A stretch of DNA of 64,000 bases from Gnetum montanum (Eukaryota; Streptophyta; Gnetopsida; Gnetales; Gnetaceae). The stretch spans positions 239,825 to 303,824 of the forward strand of contig MNCI01029622.1 of assembly GCA_015680685.1 (NCBI GenBank). The letters run 5' to 3'. Positions 55,143-64,000 of this stretch are shown here, piece by piece. How positions within the stretch are numbered: the stretch's first letter is position 1; each line of letters starts with the position of its first letter. A model generated the notes under the pieces. That model did not search any database, was not told where the DNA came from, and saw nothing but the letters and a program-made list of their open reading frames with translations. The position numbers were made by a program, and so were the translations under genes.

Positions 55143-58100
55143 AGAAAATTTACCATTAAGTATGATACAAACCTAAGATGATATCACCTTCCATGACACC
55201 AATAGCTATTTGACATCATAAAAAATTTTCAATAGATAAAGATTCTATGATTATATTAGTAGGATCTTCTTCTATCTTAATTTTTTCAAGAAGAATTCTT
55301 TGTTCATTTATTTGCTCTGAAATATAGTAATACTATATTTCTATATGCTTTGTCCTACTATGAAAAGTGGGATTCTTGGATAAATAAATTACACTTTGGT
55401 TATCATAATCAATTTTCATAATTTTTTTATGAATTCTAAGTTCAACCACTAATCTTTGTAGACATGTTGCTTCCTAACTAGCCAAGTTTGTAGCAACATA
55501 TTCTACTTCAGTACTAGACTGAGCAACACAAGATTCAATTGGCTTTTCCAAGAGATAGCACCACCAAAGATATTAAACACATATCCATTGGTTGATTTTC
55601 TATTGTATAAATCGCCACCTCAGTCAACATCCACATAATTATGTAGAATGGATGACTCAATTTGATAACAAATACCAAAGTTCATAGTACCATGAAGATA
55701 TCAGAAAACTTGTTTTACAGTAATCCAATGTTGCTTCCTTGGATTAGACATATATACCTACTGAGTTTTTCAACAATGTATGCAATATTAGGTCTAGTAG
55801 TGATCATTACATACATCAAACTATCGACAACACTAGCATATGGAATATTTATCATGAGCTATTTTTCATCATCTATCTTGAAACATTATTTAACTAAGAG
55901 TTTCATCCTAGTTTTACAAGGTGTTGCCACAAGCTTAGAATCTTAAATATTATATCGTTTTAAGATATTTTGCACATATGTAGATTGTCCAACCCACAGT
56001 TTGTTATTACCTCTATTTCTTTTAATTTCCACTCCCAAAATCCTTTTAATAGCACCAGACCTTTCATCTCAAATCGAGAAGAAAAAAGTTGTTTTAACTT
56101 CTTAATTTCATCCATCTCACTTCCTGCTATTAACATGTCATCAACATATAGTAGTTAAATTAAGAGTTTTTCATTTTTATTTTTGACATATAAGTAGGAG
56201 TCTTCCTGACTTCTAATGAAGACAAGATTTATCATGTGTTCATTAAATATTTTATTCCACATCCTTGGTGCTTGTTTTAGCCCATACAATGATCTTAATA
56301 ATTGACACACCATATGTTCTTTTCCTTTCACTTCATATCCTTTAGGTTGAAGCATATATATTTTCTCCTCAAGATCACCTTTAAGGAAAGTAGTTTTTAC
56401 ATCCATTTGTTCAAGTTCTAGGTCATAATCTACTGCTATTGATAGCAATGATCTAATGGATGTTAATTTTACCATATGGGAGAAGATTTCATCATAATAA
56501 ATTCATTTCTTTTGAGAATAACCCTTAGCAATAAGACATGCTTTAGATAGGTCACTAGATTTAATTCTGAACACCCACTTACATCCAATTAGTTTTCTAC
56601 CAGATGGAAGTTCAACCAATTGCCATGTCTTATTCTTATGAATAGTAGACATTTCATTATCCATTCTTTATGATAAAGAGATGTACACACTTCATCATAA
56701 GTCCATGGTTTAGCTTTAGTGATTAGAATTGGATCTTCAAATTGATTGGGTAATTTTCTTATGTCACTAAACCATCTTAAGGATTGTGAAGTTGATGGAG
56801 CATCATGTTGTGACTTGATTTCCTCATCTTCACTTTCATCTTCCCCTATACTTATGTCTTGAATATTATGCATACCATCTTGTTGGTTAGGAGCAATATC
56901 TCCTACTGAGGGAGGATCACCCATTGAATTTCTTTTATTAACTTGAAAAGATACATGATCAAGTGTTACATCATTAGCGAGATTGTGCTTAATATGTTTG
57001 AAAGACTCAAAATACAACACCATGACTATAAATAACCCTCTTAGTTTCTAGGTTGTACAACTTATAAGATTTAACACCATGACAATAACTAAGAAAAATA
57101 CATCTTATAGGCTTATAATCTAATTTTAATCTATCAATTTTTGGAATTTGAACATAAGCTTCATACCAAAAAACTCAAAGATAATTCAAATTAACAAACT
57201 TGTCACTCCATATTTCTTCTATAATATTTCCATCAATTTCAAAGGATGGAGACTTGTTGATGAGATAGCAAGTAGTCATTGCAACTTTAGCCCAAAAATG
57301 TTAACCAAGACTAGCTTTACTTAGCATGTACCTCATTCTTTCCAGAAATGTTCTATTAAAATATTTAGCTACTCCATTCTATTCAAGAGTTGCTAGAATA
57401 GTCTTTTGCCTATATATGTTATGTCCTTTACAAAAATTTTTAAAAGCATGGGAGAAAAATTCACCACCATTATCTATTCTAACAACCTTGATTTTATTTG
57501 CTAAATAATTTTCAACAAGACCTTTGAACTCTTTGAATTTTTAAAACACTTTAGACTTATGTTTCATTAAATAGATACAAGATTTCCTTGAAAAATCATC
57601 AATGAATGAAACATAATATGTAGCACCTCCAAGTGAGAATGTTCACAAGTATTTAATTGGTTCACATATATCACTATGTATTAACTCTAATACTTGATTA
57701 ACTTTAGCATTACTTCTTGGTAATCTTGAACGTGTTTGTTTACCAAGTGGGCAATGATGAAAAAAATTTAGAGATTCTTCTATAAGGTTAAATTTACCTT
57801 TTTTATGTAGTTACTTTTAACCTTTATCACTTAAATGCATCAATCATCTATGCCAAAGATCAATGCTTGAATGCAAGTTAGTAACAACTACCATGTTGAA
57901 GTTGTGCTGCAATGTTCTTACTTCCAATTGGTAAAGTCTTTCCACCTTTATACCAGTGGCTAGAGGTAAAGACTTGTAATATTTTACATTTTACTTTATC
58001 AAATATGATAGTTAGACCTATAGAATCTAAGTCACTCATAGAAAGAAGAATCATTATGAGTTTAGGTACATGATGGACATGAGAGATAGTTTTAATAGTT

Positions 58101-58510
58101 CCATCCTTAAATTGGATTTTAACTTTACCATAATCAACAACATCACAAAGATTATCATCAACTAGTTTGACTACACTAAGATTATAGAAAATTATTTACA
58201 AAACCATTCAAGGTGTGGGATATAGTGATAGGAAGTACCAGAGTCAATATACTAAGAAACTTTCTCTATGTCATTAATTAACGACACCACATAAAAATAT
58301 CCCTCTTGATGAGAAGGAGGAATCGTTTGATACAAATTTTTTAATTTTCCCCATAGATCTTTAGTAGCTAGAGCTCTAGAAATGTTGAGCAACACTGAAT
58401 GAGAGAGACACAAATGAATTATGCTTCATACCTTTCTATCCAAGGCCTCCTAGTCTGAATCTGTGACTGTAGCATGCTTTGCATCAACAATTACTTGCTA
58501 AAGATATTTG
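55143..58510 (-). pseudogene. Ty1/copia gag-pol relic, gag internally deleted and 5' truncated
   Basis: Minus strand. RT at 56155-56475: VKLTSIRSLLSIAVDYDLEL, then EQMDVKTTFLKGDLEEKIYM, then LYGLKQAPRMWN. The catalytic YVDDMLIAG (near 56140) is intact. A linker (56589-57023) holds an acidic EDESEDEE stretch. Integrase remnants lie at 57050-58000. The protease near 58230 has YIDSGTSYH with an intact DSG. Directly upstream comes gag N-terminal sequence (IIHLCLSHSVLLN, then LWGKLKNLYQT, 58340-58500). The C-terminal gag with its zinc knuckle is therefore deleted between them. RNase H is weak at 55250-55650. The 5' LTR is absent. Confidence 0.88.
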
Positions 58511-60215
58511 CTAAAAATGTTGATTCATGTATTATGGATTCCTTGTTGCATGGGCTATTGCTCATAGTCAAGATATAGGCCAATGATGTAGGGGATCAGC
58601 TCAAGGAAAAGAGCAACTCAAGCTTATCATTTCATTGCAATAAGATACACAAATTAGTAGATAATAAAATTATCATCTCTTGGGATTTTATCCTATCGAT
58701 AGTATGATTAATGTTGATGGATAATAATAATAATCCTCTTATACAATATTTTATTTAAAGGTTTCTTGATACTTCTCATTAAAATCATCCCTATGCATAA
58801 TGTAATTTGTTTGAAAAGGTAATGGCTTTAATTCGTGAAACTATATCTTGGCATATAAACTAATTAATAATGGCCCCATGCCTAGCATAGAATGTTGACA
58901 TCAACATTTAGCCCATAAACTAAGAATTTCATGCAAGTGCAAGGATAGAAGAAAAAATAATAGAAATTTTAAAAGGATGTAGAAATATATAAAATATAAA
59001 GAATCCAAAAATATTATAAAATAAGAACATAAAATAAACTTGAAAGTGAACCATAATGTTTTAAACATGATTAAAATAATCACATAATCAAGAGAGCACT
59101 AAACATGGGTCACCATTGCCACACCATCTTTTTTAGTCAATATTTAATATATATAAACTTTATAGATCATAATTTTGACTATATAATTTAAAATTGAGAT
59201 TTCATTACCAATAATCCCAAAGGTAAAATTCAGTAGTATAAAGGAAAAAATTGAGCACAAGACTTATACTAAAATTTATGAAGAGGACATACTTTGTTTA
59301 GACCATATCCAGCCACAACTTTTGGATTTTTCCTTAATTTTTTTTTGAATTTAAAATAGAAAGGAAATGGATGAAAAGGGGTAAGGTAAAATAAGGTGTA
59401 TTAACAAAAAATTAGGGAATGGAGACTAGGGTGAGAATTGATGTTGAATCCCATCAAACTTTAGAACTTATTACACTACCAATGAACATGGTCCTCATTC
59501 ATTTTCTTTTTTCTTTTTTGAGGAAACTTTGCTCATGGTGCACTTCATTCTTAAGGTAGAAATTCCAAGATGAGTTTTGCCAATTAGTTGCACTACCAAA
59601 GAATAGGGTCCTTTTGGAAACTTTGCCCATGGTGCAATTCAACCCTTATAGCATCATAGTAGGTCATCTAGGTGGCTAAGGATTCTATACTTCACCCTAT
59701 TGCTCACAAGATAGCCATGGATTATTACACTTGAGGGCTAGGGCTTATGAGAGAGAAATGGAATTTTCTAAGGTCACCTAGAGATTTTGGCTAATCATTC
59801 TCTAACCTCACGTGTCCTACATTCACATGACCATGATAATAACATGATAAGTTAGCATATATCCCATCCTACATTATCCAACATAACTAATAAAACCAAC
59901 AACTGGAAATAGATTGGAAAAATCTTGGAATTATTAAATATATCATATAAAGGAGATTTTAAATAATAATAATATGATATAACATGAATACTATATAAAA
60001 CATTATACTTGAATTGTTTTTAAATGGTGTTATGAAGATCCAAAGCCTAGTAACTCAAATGACCATAATGATTATTAAAATCATATTAAAAGACATAAAT
60101 AGATCAAACCAAAACCAATAATCTTGAGAAGATGATGGAAATGAAAGAAAATATGCAAATGCAACTATATACAAATGAAATTCATGAAGAATGAGTAAAA
60201 GGCATGTAACTAAGG
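58511..60215. other. Non-coding DNA, probably the 3' region of element G
   Basis: AT-rich with no protein motif. Two direct copies of a roughly 110-150 base segment lie at about 59450-59560 and 59570-59645. They share TGCACTACCAAAGAATAGGGTCC-like and GGAAACTTTGCTCATGGTGCA-like blocks. No LTR could be delimited. Confidence 0.45.
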
Positions 60216-63049
60216 ATCCACCAAGTGTCCATGAGGGGCACCTAAGTAGAAATGCTTTAAATGAAATGCATTAATATTTCTATTTAATTTGTATCCTTGC
60301 AAATTAGCAACTTTGTAAATGTTAGGGCCAATGACATTTCTGACTTGGTATGGGCTTGACCACATAGGAGAAAACTTATTTTGAGGACTTGTTTAACTAG
60401 ACACAGTATCTCTTTCTAGGACTAGATCTCCTATTTTAAAGACTTTAGCTGCATAATTCTTGTCAATCCATCTATTCAAAATTTTTTGATTATTAAGATT
60501 ACGAAAATCAATACATAATTGTAATATACTTGTTGGTTCTTTAATAGGTACTACATTTGATATCCAACTTGATTGTCTCACTAGATAAATAATTTTAGAT
60601 TCTAAAATTTTATCAATTTCTTATTTAATCCAAGTTTCAGTCTTGGGATTAATAGGTCTAAGTTTTTAGCTAAATGGTTTGGTTTTGGTATGTCAGTCAT
60701 CAAATAAAGCTTGTCTAGTTGCTATTTCAGGAGAGATTTTATTTGAAAAATATGACATATTTTGATGTAACCTCTTCATTAATTTGATAAACTTAAAAAA
60801 CTTCATCACTAAATTCATCATTGGAAAATAAAAATTCATGAATATGATTATCATTATTAAAACTTGGAAAGAAAAGATATTACTTGTAATAGAATGGGAG
60901 TTAACTTTTTCAATCATAATTTTAGAATTCCAAGCATTGTGTCTAAATAGGACATCTTAAGTAGTGGTCATTTGAGCTAATGCATCAAGAACATAATTTT
61001 CTTCTCTAGGAACATGTTCAATGGATATGTTGTCAAAATTTGGTTCACCTTCTAGTGTTTTAATGGTTAGAATATTATTTAGATCTTTGTCTTTTTCTAA
61101 TAGTGGAGGATCATCGAAATTTTTTTTTTCCATGATGTTGATTATAACACAAGGTATCTTCATAAACTTCCTCACATTCTCTAAAAGATTGATAATATTG
61201 CATGGAATAAGAAAAAGTATTTATTTATGAATTTTCACTCACATTGTCATTCATAACATGTTCACCAAGTCTAACTTCAATAACTGTAATATAAAGATTA
61301 GTATTTTGGTTTTCCAAATATTGATTTTGTTGGTTTAAAGTTGTTACCACATGTTTATAAAATGGTTTCCTTGGTATAAAAATGTATTTAGAATTTTATT
61401 TAATTATAATTAATTATTTTGAAAAATCTAATCTAAAGAATACCCCAAAATAGGCTTCAAAAGTCCTAGATAGAAGCACATGATATAAGTGGATGACATG
61501 TCAACTATTAAAATATTTGTGTAACATGTGAAAGTAGGGTATTGTTTGAGTTGCACTTTCACTCATTTTAATGACCCTAACATAGGTAAATTTGATCCAT
61601 CAAGTTGTACCATGCTTCTTGCTTGTGGTAACATTTGTGCTCCTAACATTTTACATAGTTCCAATGGCATGACACTAACAGTTGCACAAGAGTCCATTAT
61701 GAAAGTATGAAGATTCTTTCCCAAAATAATCAAAGTTGTTAAGAAAGGTGGTTGATCTTTTTTTTTCAACATGAAATTAATTTAGTTTTTTGTTTATAAA
61801 GCATTAGGACTTTTCACAAAATGAACTTGTTTTTCAATTATTGAAGATTTTTCTTTATTGGTTTCAGGTGTATGAACTATCTTTCAGATCACATCTTTCA
61901 TTTCATTAAAATGTAAAAGATCATATATTAAAATGTTGGCTTTGAATCTTTTCAAATCCTCAATAATATCAAAAGATTTATGTTCATCTTTGACTTCATG
62001 TTGACGTAAAGTTTTTCTAAGTATGGAAGGTAAGTTTGATTATTGTTGAATGTTTACTTGGGAAGGGTCCATTCGGTTACTCTTGTTATTTTGACTAGGA
62101 ACTCTTTTGTTGGGAGGAGTATAAGAGTTATTCTTAGTTTGTTGTTGAGTATAGTTCATAGTGTCACTAAGTCTACAATAGTGAGTGTTATGTGGATTGG
62201 GATCACTTACCATGACTTGTTTACATGAAGTTACTTCTTCATTTTCTCTTTCATGATATACGTTGAGGATCATGATTGAGGTTTTTCCATTTTGTTGAGT
62301 TTGGACATTGTCATCATATAATGCGAAAAATTGGGGACAAGTCTTCTCATAATGTTGCCTAGTATTATGGAGGTGACAATAATCATCATTGGTTGATATG
62401 TTTGGTTTTTCAGCTTAAGTAGTAACATTATTACTATTTTTCTTTAGTTTAAATACTTCATTTGAAAGTTTTTGAAGTAAAGTTAATATTTGGTTGATTT
62501 GGTTTTCTATTTGATTACTAGATCCATTAGGATTAGATATTCCATTTGGGTTTATAATAGATTGAATTAAAGATTTTGATGGATCATCACTCAAACTAGT
62601 ATTTGATGGTAAAAATGAAGAAGATGTTAAACTTTGAAAATAATTGTTTTTAGGTTAAGGCATTTCGAAGGAAGTGGGGGTTTGAAACATAGTATTGTTC
62701 ATTAGAAAAGTTTGTGATCATAAGGGACTAGATTACATAGGATTGCTAACACTCATAATCCCAAATTAAGTTTGAATGCTATTCATTAAGGTAATTTGTT
62801 CTAATTCAATATCTTTAACCATTACTCGTAATTCTATTATGTTGCGATTAGATTTGATGAAATAGGCAAAGAATGGATGGATGATGGAGAGGTAAAAATT
62901 AAGAATACCATCAAGCTGTGGATGCATCTCATTTAGCACATAAGCTAGTTGATGAAGAAATCTTAAATTATGGTTACAAATATTTTACCCTTGTAGTTTT
63001 TTTAGATTTGTAAAATTGCTTGAGGACAAGGTAGGACTAGTTAACTTAT
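60216..63049 (-). pseudogene. Element G: Ty3/gypsy gag-pol with a large internal deletion
   Basis: Minus strand, right to left. Gag (62300-63045) ends with DDYCHLHNTRQHYEKTCPQF, a CX2HX4HX4C zinc motif. The protease (61563-61772) has FIMDSCATVSVMP, where the usual glycine after DS is cysteine. A segment at 60957-61175 contains ISIEHVPREENYVLDALAQM, which resembles the end of an RNase H. Then 60393-60581 starts as RT (WISNVVPIK, LCIDFRNLNN) and passes in the same open frame into integrase C-terminal sequence (WIDKNYAAKVFKIGDLVLER). The rest of the C terminus follows to about 60216 (FSPMWSSPYQVRNVIGPNIY). Most of RT, RNase H and integrase is thus missing. Confidence 0.75.
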
Positions 63050-63968
63050 TGATGAATCATGGTTTGTCAAGTGCTGATATCAGACCCCTATTATCGGGTA
63101 TAAGATATCAAGTCTGATGAGTCTCGATATTAGACCCTCGATATCAGACCCTTGATATCGGACCCCTAATATTAGTTATGCGATATCGTGGCCTAAAAGG
63201 TGATATCAGATACGCAATATCGCGGTTCCCATGTGAGCCTATAAATACACAATGGGATGCATAGGAAAGAAATAGTTAGTTATTTTTCAGTTGGTAGTTT
63301 TAGCTAAAAGGTAGTTTTCATTTTTAGTTCTTCTGAAGCCTTTATCCTAGTGCATGTTTGCAGTGTGATGATTGTAATTGTACGAAACCTTTTGTTCGAG
63401 TTTGACATACTTGGACATGCACATGACTAGAAATAAAGATCAAGATTACTTCATCATTACAACATTCACTTAGTTTAACTATTTAATTGCTTTCTTAATT
63501 AATACTTATCTACCCTCAACTCCTATTAAACGTGGAATGAGTATGACTTAATCATGGGCATTTAAGTCTGACTACCTGGTAACCCAGTAGCATACCTAGG
63601 ATCTACGCTTGGTAATCCTAGTGGTAGTCATGCATGAGGTTCAAGATGTTTACGGATGATTAAGAGATGGATGCTCATTACACTTAGGCTAGCTTAGACT
63701 CTCTTCACCATTTTCCTCCTAGCTTAATTAAAGTTATCTTTCATTGCCTCTAGGAGTAGCACTAGGTTAGAGACCACATCATACACCTCACTCTAGACTA
63801 AACCATATGTGAAAAATAAAATACTAGTCCAGATGGGAAGACAATGAATTGCGATCAATGAGTAACTATCTAGATACCACAAGTAGCTCGTCTATGGAGT
63901 TCAACCGAATCATGCATGAAACACTCATATTCGTATGGTTGAGTGTAGGGGTACCTCATCACTCATCA
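63050..63968 (+). mobile_element. 5' LTR of an Athila-like element running off the window
   Basis: A 919-bp LTR from TGATGAATCATGG to CACTCATCA, inserted in gag of element G. U3 (63070-63235) is an array of CGATATCAGACCC-type units. TATAAATA is at 63239-63246. R/U5 aligns with the solo LTR at 4349-5165. Confidence 0.9.
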
Positions 63969-63970
63969 TC

Positions 63971-63988
63971 GGCGCCGTTGCCAGGGAT
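63971..63988 (+). promoter_or_regulatory. tRNA-Asp primer-binding site
   Basis: GGCGCCGTTGCCAGGGAT matches the complement of the plant tRNA-Asp 3' end at 17 of 18 positions. The sole change is G to A. It lies two bases past the LTR. The element's body continues beyond base 64000. Confidence 0.9.
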
Positions 63989-64000
63989 GATGCTAGTTAT

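Overview
The window is nuclear plant DNA made almost entirely of old, broken LTR retrotransposons nested inside one another. No intact host gene is supported. Several features suggest a large, slowly purged genome such as a gymnosperm's, but this is inference: layered nesting, heavy decay by transitions (in-frame stops are mostly TAG), scarce CpG in the elements, plant-type primer sites (tRNA-Asp and initiator tRNA-Met), and a plant-like tRNA-Pro relic. There are no rRNA genes, CRISPR arrays, bacterial operons or intact tRNA genes.

Layout, left to right. (1) 332-6996: a Tat/Ogre-like Ty3/gypsy relic on the minus strand. Its reverse transcriptase (RT) is split by a solo LTR at 4349-5165 with a perfect 5-bp target duplication. 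(2) 6997-13735: a SIRE-like Ty1/copia element on the minus strand with two 1.3-kb LTRs, initiator-Met primer site, polypurine tract and gag, but no pol. An assembly gap (Ns 11654-12461) lies in its 5' LTR. (3) 13736-24325: non-element or unassigned DNA. It holds a roughly 185-bp degenerate repeat, a 48-bp repeat, a 16.3-17.9 kb tandem array with a GC-rich insert, a tRNA-Pro pseudogene, a CpG-retaining stretch that may be organelle-derived, and a cluster of perfect or near-perfect two-copy tandem duplications. (4) 24326-54301: an Athila-like Ty3/gypsy element on the plus strand (element A). A related minus-strand element (D, 28863-45839) is inserted in its RT. A third element (GP, 29018-36147), carrying only gag and protease, is inserted in D's 3' LTR with a perfect 5-bp duplication. 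(5) 54302-54680: the start of a second copy of A's internal region, directly after A's 3' LTR. (6) 54681-58510: a truncated Ty1/copia element on the minus strand. (7) 58511-63049: an internally deleted Ty3/gypsy element (G) on the minus strand. (8) 63050-64000: the 5' LTR and tRNA-Asp primer site of a further plus-strand element that runs off the window.

Two observations stand out. First, A and D are close relatives, but A has about 3.4 kb more between integrase and polypurine tract. That segment holds a decayed long reading frame with coiled-coil character, preceded by a TATA-containing stretch that resembles A's own U3. Second, the LTR families share terminal sequences and U5 segments, yet each has a different short tandem array just upstream of its TATA box. 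This suggests exchange or rapid turnover of enhancer cassettes.
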